64,000 bases of DNA from Pleurodeles waltl (taxonomy: Eukaryota > Chordata > Amphibia > Caudata > Salamandridae). Each line of letters begins with the position of its first letter. Positions within the stretch are counted from its first letter, which is position 1. Positions 46,085 to 57,403 of this stretch are shown here, piece by piece. A program made the translations under genes and the position numbers. The DNA lies in contig NC_090450.1 of assembly GCF_031143425.1 (NCBI RefSeq), positions 223,273,442 to 223,337,441 of the forward strand, given 5' to 3'. Below the pieces are notes generated by a model. That model did no database searches. It was not told where the DNA came from and was given only the letters and a program-made list of their open reading frames with translations.

Positions 46085-47604
46085 TGTTTTTGTTACTCTG
46101 GCACTTTACCACTGCTAACCAGTGCTAAAGTGCAAGTCCTCCTTTCCAAAATGTGTATGTTATTGATTTATCCATGATTGGCATATTTGGTTTACTAGTA
46201 AAGTCCCTAGTAAAGTGCACTAGAGGTGCCAGGGCCTGTAAATCAAATGCTACTAGTGGGCCTGCAGCACTGGTTGTGTCACCCACATAAGTAGCTCTGC
46301 AATCATGTCTCAGACCTGCCATTGCAGGGTCTGTGTGTGCAGTTTTAACTGTAAAATCGACTTGGCAAATGTACCCACTTGCCAGGCCTAAACCTTCCTT
46401 TTTCTTACATGTCAGACACCCCTAAGTTACGCCCTAGGTAGCCCCAGGGGCAGAGTGCAGTGTATGGTTGAGGTAGGACATATAGTAATGTGTTTTATAT
46501 GTCCTGACAGTGAAATATTGCTAAATTCGTTTTTCACTGTTGCAAGGCCTGTCCCTCTCATAGGTTAACATGGGGGCTACCTTTATATCTGATTAAAGTG
46601 TAGATTCTCCTTGGGAGCGAATGGACATGTGGAGTTTGGGGTCTCTGAGCTCACAATTTAAAAATACATCTTTTAGTATAGTTGATTTTAACTGCCCTGT
46701 CTGTGACTGTGCTTTGTGGAGCTATCCTGCAGTTGCTGCTTCTGCCAGAGTAAGAGGGCAAAGACTGGACTTTGTGTGCCTTCCATCTTGAGAAGAAATC
46801 TCCAAGGGCTTGACTTAGAGCTTGCCTCCCCTCCCTCCCATCCTACCAGTGATGGCCCGTCCAGTCGCATCTAAGGGCCCACAGTATGCAGGTGTTTAGG
46901 AGGAATAGACAAAGCCCACCTGTCAACTACTGTCCAGAGATACGCTGCAGGCACCAAATGGCTAAGAAAATAAAATATCAACTTCCTGAAAGGGGCATTT
47001 TCAGAATTGTAATTAGAAATTTGACTTCGCCATCTGTTGGAATTTTGAATTAGGATCTGAGAGACACCAAAAATTAACCAGTTATCTCTTCCCATTTGGA
47101 AATTACACTTATAAAATGTAATAAGACAACACCAATGTTATCCTATGTGAGAGATAGGCCTTGTAGTAGTGAAATACAAATGCACGTTTTTTTCTCTGCC
47201 AGTTCATGCCCTACATTTTTAATACTTTGCACCCTGCCCTCTGGCCAGTCCAGGCCCTACCCTAGGGATGACGTATATGTTTTAAAAAGGAAGATCTGGT
47301 CCTGGCAGAAGGTTTACTTTGCCAGGTCGACCTGGCTGTATAAACTACAAACACAGGCTCTGCAATAGCATGCCTGCGATGTGATTACAATGCTACTTAA
47401 AGGGGTGGCACAACCAGTGCTGCAGGCTAACTAGTATTTAATTTACATGCCCTGGGCACATGTAGTGCCACTTTACTAGGGACTTACAAGTAAATTAAAC
47501 ATGCTAATTGGGTATAAACCAATTCTACTGTGTTTTAATGATAGAGCGTAAGCACATTAACAGTGGTTAGCAGTGATAAAGTGCACAGAGTACTAAGGCA
47601 AACA
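46085..47604. mobile_element. Long inverted-repeat (foldback) element, about 1.5 kb
   Basis: The left arm starts TGTTTTTGTTACTCTGGCAC and the right end is its diverged inverse around GTGCACAGAGTACTAAGGCA. Matching continues inward: CCCTAGTAAAGTG... CTGCAGCACTGGTTGTG on the left corresponds to CACAACCAGTGCTGCAG ... CACTTTACTAGGG on the right (about 46205-46280 and 47408-47485), then CAAGGCCT ... TCTCATAGG with its inverse near 47135-47165. The arms reach roughly 500-600 bp and have diverged visibly. No transposase frame. A non-autonomous DNA transposon is likely; the superfamily is unknown because no clean target duplication was found. Confidence 0.75.
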
Positions 47605-48353
47605 AAGGTAAATTCAGCAAAAGGTGGAGGGTAAAGGTAAAATGTTTGGGGTGACCCTGCTAAAAGGGTCAGGTGCAACACCTACATAGAAAAGAAAGTA
47701 AAAACATTTTATGGGGAGGGGCACCCACTTGGGTTTATGTAGTTATAAATTGTCTTATCACATTTGGCTACATTTGGAGAGACCTGCAAAGCACTAATAG
47801 CAAATAGCATGCTCCCAAAAAAAGCACTTTCTAGACCCAATTATATCTTGTTGCAAATAACAGGCATTTCTAGTACCTAACTTGAGATAGCATTTTGGTA
47901 TCCAAAGTACTTTGTGCAGTAATACCACGTGATGGAATGCCAATAACCTGGAATGGAGTTAATACCTGGCAGAGTATCAGTTTGCAATTTCAACTTCTGT
48001 CACTCAAAATGGAGATATGTGGTAATACCACGTGTTTTTTTTTCGCTTGACAAACTTGTAGTGTTGCAGTTATTCCTTGCGCAGATTACAGAGAACAAAC
48101 TTGTAACCTTTGCGCATGTGTTGTATTTCTAGTTCTCAAGCAGACTTCTGTTTATACTTGAATTGTGATTACCAGGACAATAGAAATGCGGCTATATGTG
48201 GCTCGAGTTTATCGGTCTCGCAAGGATGACAGCTAAGTAAAATTTCCCGTTTTTTTATTTACGACATTAGGATTATCTACATTTCTGCAGTCAATGTACT
48301 TACTCACTGGGCTTTTTAATTATCACTTAAACATACCTAGTTTAAAACTCTTT
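47605..48353. other. No gene recognised
   Basis: Ordinary, AT-rich sequence. The text GGTAAAATGTTTGGGGTGAC near 47636 may continue an old repeat. Nothing can be named. Confidence 0.5.
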
Positions 48354-48984
48354 GGGCCAGATGTATGAATCTGGCCCATTGCGATTCGGTAATTGCGATT
48401 TCTTAAAAATCGCACATGCAATTACCGAATCGCAAATTGCGATACTGGACCCATTCGCAGCTATGGGCCTGTTGGCCCATAGCTGTGAATTTTTTGCATT
48501 TCCTAAATTGCGATTTCTGAAACAGAAATCGCAATTTGGGAAATGCAAAGGGCCAGGGTGCTGGGGGCCTAAGGCCCCCTCTCCTGCACCCCAATTTCTT
48601 TTTTTTTGCACATGTAAATTACACACATGCCAAAAGGGCATGTGTGCTTTACATATTTAATTTAAAAATGCAGTTGTACTGCATTTTAAAATTTTGCACC
48701 AGGTTACCACCTGGTTGCAGGTCATGGTATTTTGCAAGTGCAAAATACCATTCTGCGAAAAATCGCAATTTGCGATTTTTTGCAGAATTGCTTTGCGACC
48801 TGGATTTTGCGAATCGCAAATTGCGATTCGCAAAATCCAGGTCGCAACGCAGAAAATCGCAATTTTTGCGATTTTCATTTTTTGGTCTGCGAATGCATTT
48901 GATGCATTGCAGACCCCGATTTTGCACTCGCAAACGGCCGATTTCGCAGTTTGCGAGTGCAAAATCAGTTGATACATCTGGCCC
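48354..48984 (+). mobile_element. Polyhairpin MITE, family C relative
   Basis: 631 bp with inverted termini GGGCCAGATGTATGAAT and GATACATCTGGCCC. The interior is again consecutive palindromes, rich in TTGCGATT and AATCGCAA words: stems around 48384-48430 (TTCGGTAATTGCGATT arm), 48460-48486, 48496-48546, 48651-48689 and 48793-48846 (GCGACCTGGATTTTGCGAAT arm). The termini match family C but the inner hairpins differ. Flanks are TTT and ATA, so no target duplication is visible. Non-coding. Confidence 0.82.
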
Positions 48985-50474
48985 ATAGATTCTTGTCAGG
49001 TCCCTGCTTGTGCACTTGCGGGTGAAAGCGTTGGTGCACAGCTGACCGTTCATTGTCATACATTAGTACACATTGACCCACGTGACTGCACAGCTTCTTC
49101 AGTCTTTAGTCGACGTTGCACAATTAGACCAAGATGCAGATTCTTTTGTACAGTGGTGAAACGGGAATGAAGTGTTCTTGATGGGTTAGCCGATCTATTC
49201 ATCGATCCCCGTGATTTGTCTTGTTTCATTTGTACTGTTTAAAATTAAACTTCCTTTAACTTCCTGTTTTCTTTCCTGAATCTGATGGCACGTCTTCGTT
49301 TATTATCAGGTCACGTGGTGGTCTGGGCCTAATCCACCCCAGACGCTCCGCCCCATTTGCTTGTTTTTAGAGAATGACCTCTACCAAACTTCAGATGATA
49401 AACAATGTAGTTTTAAACATGAAAACGACCTCATTAAGTGATGGGTGGAGTAGGGTGGGCTATGGGTGGGCTATTTTCCACATGTGGCAAATCCTAAATC
49501 CTCAGGGTTGAAGTATTTACCATATGGGGTGTGTGTGCCTCTTCTTCCAAGTTATCAACTTCACAGTGAAGCATAACATGCAGAATCTTTATAAAGTATC
49601 ACAATTCTTCACGTGTTCCCTTTTTTCCTGAATTTTTCAAATAATAGATTTAGGATGGTCAAACCTGCCCAAATTTGCCATAGGAAAACTGTGATAGTAT
49701 GACAATTATCTCAAAACCTGTAATTCCGATCCCCTGTGGATTTGCTACACTTGATACCTAATACACGGTCTGATGCATAATTTGCTTTTTAAACGAACAT
49801 ATTTGTGCTGCAACAGTCCAAGAGTTAATTAGAAAATGCCTGCTGTGATGCTGCCCTGTGGAAAAGACTTTCAAAGGTGAACTGGCCACCTTTTAATTGT
49901 TGATTCCTGTAATCGGGTGTTAATCTGGTACTAATGAGGTGAAACATTTGCCCAGCATGGATAATTATGTGTTCAAGTGGTAAAATAGAAGAATAACGTA
50001 TTCAACGTGCTGCATTACAAAGGAAATCTTTACTTTCTTTCCTCATCATTCACTGAACCCCGCCGCATAACTTGACCTCCGTTACAACATAATTCCGGTG
50101 CCCCCCATATAAAAAACAATTCTAGTTTATGTACATTTGACATAACGTCTACAGAGGTATTGATGATTGAATCCCTACTGGTATGTACACATATTATGGA
50201 TGAGTAATGCGATTCAGAAAAGGAAAAATACTAGACACAACTAAACGGAGTTTGCCATCAATACACTGGTTTTGTACAGCTCAGCAAAGAGTGCACTGTA
50301 TACTAGATAGTGGATGAGAAAGGGGGATATTAGGGAGAAGTGAAAAACACAGTGGGGATTAAAATACTGTACAAAGTGATATATGTCAATTGTGACTCAA
50401 GAGCACATAGTTCATATCCGTCTGCTCATTGACATTTACACAGCACTGTCATCCATAGTCCTAGGCCTCTCTAT
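48985..50474. other. No gene recognised
   Basis: AT-rich sequence without frames over about 60 codons, terminal repeats or RNA genes that I could identify. Confidence 0.5.
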
Positions 50475-50821
50475 CAGTGCTTAATTTGTGCTTGTTGTTT
50501 CCGGTGCTGAGCACCGGCACTTATTTTTGAGGGCCGGGGCTTATTCATCTCTCTAAAGCATTTGCTGCGAGCACAAGACACATATGGGAAAGCTGGAGGA
50601 AGGGAAAAACGAAAAAGCATCACAAAGGGCGAAAGTAGAAAGCTGCTAGAGTGAGCTGAGGAGGCAGGGAGTGGCTCTATATGGATTGAAGAGCCCCGAG
50701 ATGGCTTCAGGATTACGCTGCCTCAGTATTACGTGTTCTCGCCGCATTTTATTGCAGAAGCCGCATGTTTAAGACCAGGGCTTTGGGCACCGGCACATTT
50801 TTATTTACAAATTAAGCACTG
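50475..50821 (+). mobile_element. hAT-type MITE
   Basis: 347 bp. Inverted termini CAGTGCTTAATTTGTG and (inverse of) CAGTGCTTAATTTGTA agree at 15 of 16 bases, with the CAG start typical of hAT elements. The flanks CTCTCTAT (50467-50474) and CTTTCCAT (50822-50829) agree at 6 of 8, fitting an aged 8-bp target duplication. Subterminal GCACCGGCAC words occur on both sides. No transposase, so non-autonomous. Confidence 0.85.
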
Positions 50822-52599
50822 CTTTCCATAAGTCTTGAAGCGTTTTTTGCTGTGAGCCCATTAAGCAAAATGTTCCGTAGCTGGGCGCCCATCCAAAACT
50901 TTATGGCAGTACTTAGGAGAACGGAATGGGCAGGGAAGAGTGAAGAGGGCTAGGGCTTATTTTAGGGGAACTTTTTTGCAGCTCATAGTCTGCTACTCCC
51001 CATAATTGGTATGTTGTGAGCCCCTCATACTCTTGGGAACCAATGCAGCTTTATGTGCTGCACTAATGATGGCTGCGACTCTGAGTAGCAAGCTTTGTCC
51101 TCTGCCTCTGAAACCCATTCTCCACCATGCCTGGCCATCACAACAATCTGAAACAGATACAATGTCCCATTTCAGAAAAAATATACCTCCTTTGTGTTTC
51201 CTGCCTCTTTGCAGCAAGAGTGTCCTCAGTTTTAATGTTAGCAAGGAGCCTCCAAGCCTCATTTGTATTATGAGATAGAACATAACTGTGATGCAGTGGG
51301 TCCCTAAAACTCCCGGGCACCAATACCACAGCACCTGCTTCACTATGACTGCCTTGCAAACCGGACAGTCTCCCTTATTTCTTGTTGAAAACATGGGCCT
51401 CAGTCTTGTCCCATATCCCCCTCTGCCATCCTTCTGAGGCCTAAGCTAAGACATCTGCTCTGCTTCAATTGTCCCCTCTCTCGGGCCATCGGTCCCAGGC
51501 TTAAAGCAACTCTAGCACAGCAGTGGTGCACTGGGTCCTAATATTATCAAGAAAGGATAGTAAAACAGCATTAATTGCGGTTCATTCGCCCATCACTCCT
51601 CTGGACACCTGTGACACTATACCAGCAGCACAAATAAGACCTACTCCTCTCTCCACTGGGCCATCCCTCTTTTGTCCCAGGTGCAAAGCAGGCTGTCTGC
51701 CCTTTGGGTGCAAAAAGAGGTAAAAGCCCCACATCTCACCCCTATGTTGCTTGGGACCTGTTCCCTACTCAGCAAGGCTGACCTGGTCATGTTGCTAACA
51801 AGGAAAATGACTCCCACCCACCTCTTTGCCACGAACACAGCCACAATTTGGGGACAAGGGTCCCTCATGCCATTGCCTAAGTGCCACTGCTTCTGCTGAA
51901 CTAATGATCATTTCAACAAGCATTTGCAATGCAATAGGTCTTGCATTCTCTTGAGTAAGAGGTATTGGCATTGTAAATTCAGAATTGGACTTTTCTTGTC
52001 ACATAAATTAGTCAACCCTGTCTCATAATTTCGCCTTTTCCTGCCATGTTTTGGTGGTCACTGGCAGCTACTGACATCAGAAATTTGAACAGAAATTGGA
52101 AAATAAGGCTGGAAAAGTACGAAAAGTATTTTCTTTTTATTTTAACAGAATGAAAAGTCTTGCAAGCATTCTTGGCTTACATTTCAACGAGCAGAGCAGT
52201 ATGAGAAGAGTTATTGCCCTTAAGCAAAGCCCTATGTTCTATGTCGTGAGTGCTGACAGGGCTTGGAAAGAGAGGCTCGAGATGCTATGCGAGGCTAAGC
52301 AAGTTTCACACCATTGTTTCTAGGTTTAGCTACATTCTACCAGATAGGGCATATTGTGGCTTTTGTTAGCAGTAAGCTAAATGACTGGGTGTTTCTTTTG
52401 TAAAATAAGCTTATTTTAGGAGCCAGAGGTAAACAAGGAAAGCACTGGAACAAAGCCAAAACAAATGTCATTGACATGGGAGGAGATGGGAGGAATGGAA
52501 TGCTATAATAAAACACAGGCAGCTACCAGCCTAAACACCCACAAAGAAAGAGGCGCACCAAACAAATGACAAAAATAGTCAATCACATCAACAGATAAA
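50822..52599. other. No gene recognised
   Basis: A GC-moderate block at about 50900-51900 has short frames on both strands (for example 50993-51394 -, 51672-51899 +) with no motif. It may be an old unclassified repeat. Confidence 0.45.
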
Positions 52600-53167
52600 G
52601 GGGGTCATTCTGACCCTGGCGGCCGGTGGCCGCCAGGGCCACCGACCACGGGAGCACCGCCAACAGGCTGGCGGCGCTCCCACAAGCATTCTGACCGCGG
52701 CGGTTCAGCCGCGGTCAGAAGCGGAAAGTCGGCGGTCTCCCGCCGACTTTCCGCTGCTCGGGGGAATCCTCCATGGCGGCTGGGGATTCTGACACCCCCT
52801 ACCGCCATCCTGTTCATGGCGGGAAACCCGCCATGAACAGGATGGCGGTAGGGGGTGCCGCGGGGCCCCTGGGGGCCCCTGTAGTGCCCATGCCAATGGC
52901 ATGGGCACTGCAGGGGCCCCCGTAAGAGGGCCCCGCAAAGTATTTCAGTGTCTGCTTTGCAGACACTGAAATACGCGACGGGTGCAACTGCACCCGTCGC
53001 ACCCCTGCAACTACGCCGGCTCAATTCTGAGCCGGCGTCCTCGTTGCAGGGGCATTTCCTCTGGGCCGGCGGGCGCTCTTTTGGAGAGCGCCCGCCGGCC
53101 CAGAGGAATTTGGTGGCGGTACCTTGACGGACGGCCTCCGCCGTTCGCCAAGGTCAGAATCAGGGCC
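52600..53167 (-). mobile_element. Polyhairpin MITE, family B copy 2 (inverted)
   Basis: 568 bp, starting GGGGGTCATTCTGACC and ending GGTCAGAATCAGGGCC. AAA at 52597-52599 is repeated at 53168-53170. Relative to 7682-8311 it is in reverse orientation: the stems GCCCATGCC/GGCATGGGC, the GGGGCCC block, TATTTCAGTGTCTG/CAGACACTGAAATA, GCGACGGGTGCA/TGCACCCGTCGC and GCCGGCTC/GAGCCGGC occur in opposite order. Further hairpins include 52797-52857 and 53049-53105. Non-coding. Confidence 0.87.
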
Positions 53168-53887
53168 AAAGAAACCAAAGTGGAATAATACAGGAAATGG
53201 TCACTGCTTTGAAACAGAAAAAGGAGGGAGAAAAAGGCAGAACTGAACATTAATCATCAAAATGTTTTACAGGACACTGCAACCAACAAATGAAATTGCT
53301 TTAAGCCATAAGAAGTGTACTAAAAGTATACACAAAGTTGAACGATTATGCTCGCCCTAAAAATTAGCCCAATTCTTTCTTTATCTTCTTTAGGGAATCT
53401 CTTTGAGCAGACTGTCTTTGTCAGTTTCTAAACAGTGAAATTAGCTCTTATACAGCTCCCTCAGCTTTGGTCCAAACAGTTAGAGTTAGGGCGTTTACTC
53501 CTTGCCAAGTGTGTGTGTCCTTTTGCAGCAAACTTTGTTGCGCTTACCCTGCATAGTTATTTGACAACCCGGCATTGTTATTTGACAATTCCTTTTTTGA
53601 TCAAAATTTGCATTGCTTCATTGTGATTGTTTTCCCAAACAGTTTTATTTATATGAATACTCATTTCTTAGAAAGACCATTTGACTTCTTTGAAGCCATT
53701 TCTCTGCATAAATAGAATCCTTCAATTATTCCATTTATGCATTATTCCCGTATTTAATTCCCAAAGCATTTCATGATTGAGAGTGTTTCCTCGGGGGGAA
53801 AACCTGTAAACAGTAAAAGAACTCGTCAACATTCATAATTTTTCTGAAAAGACATTTCCTTATTTCTATGTTAAAAAATAATACATT
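53168..53887. other. No gene recognised
   Basis: AT-rich sequence between two MITEs. No frames or repeats of note. Confidence 0.5.
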
Positions 53888-54899
53888 GACCCTCATTATG
53901 CCGATGCAAATGGCGCCAGAAGACTGCCAGTGCTGGCGGTATTCTGCCCGCCATGATATGGCTACTGCAGGATTTCCGCCACAATAAGTGCAGAAATCCA
54001 GCAGTAGCCATGCTGGCAGTCGAGGCGCCTGGGCGGTGCTACCACCTTCACCGCTCCTCCAGTACGACGCTGCCAGCTGTATTTTGACCAAAAAGACTGC
54101 CTGGTGGTGTCCTGTTGGCTAGGCGCTGCTGGCGGTAGCAGCGCCACTTACCATTACCTACCGGATGACCTCCTCGCCGGACAAGGTAAGTCGGGCGTCT
54201 GTCAGGGGAGGGGAGTGGAGGGTGGGCGGTGTTGTGCGTGAGTGTGTGGTGTCTGCATGTGTGTATGAATGTGTGCGTGTGTGTATGCATTTGTGAGTGT
54301 TGTGGTGTATGCGTTGTTGTATGCATGTGAGTGAATGTGTGTATGAATTTTACAGTGAGTGTCTGCATGTCAGTGTGTAAGCATGTGAGCATTTGTGAGT
54401 GAATGCGTGTATGAATTAGTGTGAGTGAATGCGTGTATGGATGTGGTGGTGCATGGGTGCACGCGTCGTGCGTGTGTGTGTGCATGATTGCGGGGAGGGG
54501 GTTCGGGAGTGGTGTGATTCTCGCAGAGTGGGGGACGGTGTGATTCTAGGGGGTGCGCAGGGTGTGGGGGTTAGGTGATTGCTGGGGAGGGTGGGGGATT
54601 CCCTGTCACCTGTAGCCCTACCACCATGGTTTTCATGGCAGTGGTAACTCTGCGAAAACCATGGCAGTAGACCGGCTCATTAAAACGCTGGTGGTCATGT
54701 GTGGACTGCCGAGTCGGAAATGCACATCTCCGGCCCGGCAGTTCATACTGCCATGGCGGTATGGATGGCGAGGTGTCTAGTTGGCTGAGGCCAACCCACC
54801 ACACTCATAATGTGGCGGTAAACACTGCCAGCCTGTTGGCGGTGATACCGCCACATTAACCCCGGCGGTCAACAGACCGCCAGGGTTAAAATGAGGGCT
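53888..54899 (+). mobile_element. Harbinger-like MITE, family A copy 2, with TG-rich core
   Basis: 1012 bp, starting GACCCTCATTATGCC and ending GGGTTAAAATGAGGGCT. ATT at 53885-53887 is repeated at 54900-54902. The same plan as 33515-34559, in the same orientation: GC-rich palindromic shoulders, a shared GGGGAGGGG...GGCGGTGTTGTG transition near 54206-54238, a GTGTG/ATGCATGTG core (54240-54485) and a GC-rich right shoulder with CCGCCAACAGGCTGGCGGT-type hairpin text. Non-coding. Confidence 0.83.
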
Positions 54900-54902
54900 A
54901 TT

Positions 54903-56430
54903 TTTTTTTCGACCTGCACACTAATTTCAATTTGCACATAATCATTTGTTTGCCTCTAAACCAAAGGTGATACTTAACTGCATTAATATTATTCTCTATC
55001 TTCATAATTCAATTAATTCAAATGCAGATAATGTAATATACTGATCCTACCACGAAAATGTTGGGAACTCTTAATCTTTGTTACATATTACTTCATCATG
55101 TGTGGTGGGAATTAATCCTCTGTTCCCATTTGCAAATATACCCCAAGCAAACACCTTTGGCAAACATCTTTGGTTCTGCCCTATACTTTGTATATATAAA
55201 CATGATGCTTGGCTTTATACTTGCCCGTTCTTCCAACTTTAGGAGTGTCTTGCCTCAAACTGGTCCTCAGTTAATGATGGGACTTTCGTACCCCGACTTG
55301 GAAGACATGGTGCCTGAGCCCTTTCTCCCCTTCCTACCACAATTAGATCATCTGCTCCATAAGGCACCTTATAGGTTTCCCATGTAGACAGATGCTCCTG
55401 TCAATACTCTGGGTATTTCTCTCTTCACATAAAACAGTGTCACTCCTTCACTATCTTGAAATTTGGAAATAGGCAATCTCTTATCATTCCTTTCTAGCCT
55501 CCATCCTTGCGGCCTCCTGTGTTTTCCCTTGAACCTGCTTGAGAGGTGATGTTCCTCAGACTAACTTTATTTATTCAGTACTCACTGCCAAGGTGGGTCA
55601 CTTTTGGCACTGGTCTAAAATACTGCCCAGCTAGACAAAAAATATTTAAGCTTTTCTTAAAGATGGTTAGTGATGATGAAAGTCTAACATCAAGAGGAAG
55701 CAAGCCTCCACAGTAAGGGAACTACTACCTGCTGTGCTTAAATTGATTTTGGACACAATCAAAATGACATAGCCTTGCTGTACTATCAGGTAAAGAATTA
55801 CAATGGGGACAGGTAACCTGGTACTAGATGGTTCAAGAATTTGTATGTTAAGCAAGCTATCTTTATCATGGAAGACGTCCACAACTGAAAGCCAAAGAAA
55901 AGAACTCAGGACAACTAAAAAGTGGCCCCTCGTATGATGCCCTACAGTACCCATGTTTGCTGCATTCAGTACTCATTGGAGGCTCTGTTAGGCTCTGTTG
56001 TGTAATCAATAGTAAAGGGTGTTAGTGCAATTGAGGAGAGAATTCGTTTCTGTTCCTATCTACTACCAAAGTTCATTTTTTCATGAGGAGACAGAGGATA
56101 GACTTTTAATTCTTTAAGCTGGAGAAAATAACGTAAAAAAGTAGCGCTCATATGTAAAGAAAAAGAAATGTCAGCATCAAGCACCATTGCTAGATTTTTT
56201 TACTTTCTCTGCTCTTTATGAGTAAGGATCAAAAGACTATTGACTTTTCTTCCCCGTCCCCTGTTCTTCTTTTTTGTCTTTGTGTCCCAGATCTGTGTTG
56301 TTCCTATCTTTGCCTTTATCTCCATCTGAGCATTTATTCTTTGTTTGGGCCAGGGACTGTTGGTAGCTCTCCAAGTGATTTGGCTTCTCTCTGTCCACAA
56401 ACTTGCCATCCAACTAAAGCAACCTGTAAA
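54903..56430. other. No gene recognised
   Basis: AT-rich. The open frame at 55058-55387 (+) lacks recognisable motifs or splice context. Sequence just before 56431 may be flank of the 5'-truncated L2. Confidence 0.5.
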
Positions 56431-56438
56431 ACCCAACA

Positions 56439-57092
56439 ATGTGTACTGAGTTCCAATTTGGCTTTGGAGATGGTCAAAATACGGAGATTATCTTTTTGCA
56501 AATTACTGATGATGATTTCAGAATTATGGACAATGAATACTCTTGCCTGTTTATCCTTCTTGACCTTGCAGTGACTATTTATATGGTCGACTATGACATC
56601 CTCGTCTGTACACCCAAAGACTTAATGGGCTTCGACAGAAAAGTCCTTGAGTGGTTTAAGTCCTATCTAGAGAACAGCTCACAATCGATTAAAGTGGAAC
56701 GTTGTGGGTCTGACCCTTTGGCACTCTTCCAAGGTGTCCTTCGGGGTTCTGTTTTACCCCCTGCCCTGTTCATCCTCTTCCTGGAACCTTTGGGTGACCT
56801 CATAAAGGACTCGGATACTTCTTATCACCAAATGGCAGATGACACTCAGTGCTACTCAGAGGTCTCCCCACCTCACCCCACCCCACTGATATTTACTCTG
56901 GACAAATTTCAATCCTGGATGACCTTGCACCATTTCAAACCTGACACCCCTAAGAAAGAGCTGTTTCTCTTCTCAATGACATTTTCCTCCACACCAGTCC
57001 AAGAATGGTTATGTTCTACCAACACCCCTGGATGCTCTGCTAGCATCTTCATAAGTGTCAAATATCTTGGTTTCACCCTAGAAAAGACTTAG
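56439..57092 (+). pseudogene. L2 reverse transcriptase fragment
   Basis: 217 aa in one frame. Motifs in L2/CR1-like order: FQFGFGDGQNTEI (for QxGFRxGxSTET), CLFILLDLAVTIYMVDYDIL (for LLDLSAAFDTVDHDIL), LEWFKSYLENSSQSIKV, FQGVLRGSVLPPALFILFLE (for GVPQGSVLGPLLF) and QMADDTQCY, where Met replaces the Tyr of YADD. The N-terminal endonuclease is missing. Changes at catalytic neighbours and the truncation show it is inactive. Later pieces (ARLDYGNG, NAVLAGIPK) follow after the MITE. Confidence 0.88.
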
Positions 57093-57160
57093 GGCCATAT
57101 GTACGAAAGCTTTTTCCCATAGACACAGAATGGGTAAAATCCTTTGGTACGTCTGGCCCT
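57093..57160. mobile_element. 68-bp miniature MITE with TTA duplication
   Basis: Starts GGGCCATATGTACGAAAG and ends CTTTGGTACGTCTGGCCC. It is flanked by TTA at 57090-57092 and TTA at 57161-57163. The arms fill most of the element, leaving a short centre. TTA is the canonical PIF/Harbinger target. The ends resemble those of the family C elements (GGGCCAGATGTA). Confidence 0.85.
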
Positions 57161-57321
57161 TAATTTCCTTAACCATACTAGCACAGCCACTAAAGATGCA
57201 AATTATCATCTTATACTTATCCAGGAGTTAAAGATCTCCTTAACACCCCAAGACTAAAAAGTAGTGATTCAGGCCTTTGTCCTAGCTAGGCTGGACTATG
57301 GAAATGGACTATGGACTATGG

Positions 57322-57403
57322 AATGCTGTTCTAGCAGGAATCCCAAAGACAGGCCTAGTTCCAATGCTGTTCTAGCAGGAATCCCCAAGACAGGCCTAGC
57401 TCC
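57322..57403. repeat. 41-bp tandem duplication within L2
   Basis: AATGCTGTTCTAGCAGGAAT starts at 57322 and again at 57363, and the following text is nearly identical for a full 41-bp period. It adds non-multiple-of-three length to the former RT frame. Confidence 0.9.

Noticed and set aside
51006..51394. Candidate small gene on either strand
   Set aside because: Frames of similar length overlap on both strands, without motifs, splice sites or coding bias that I can see.
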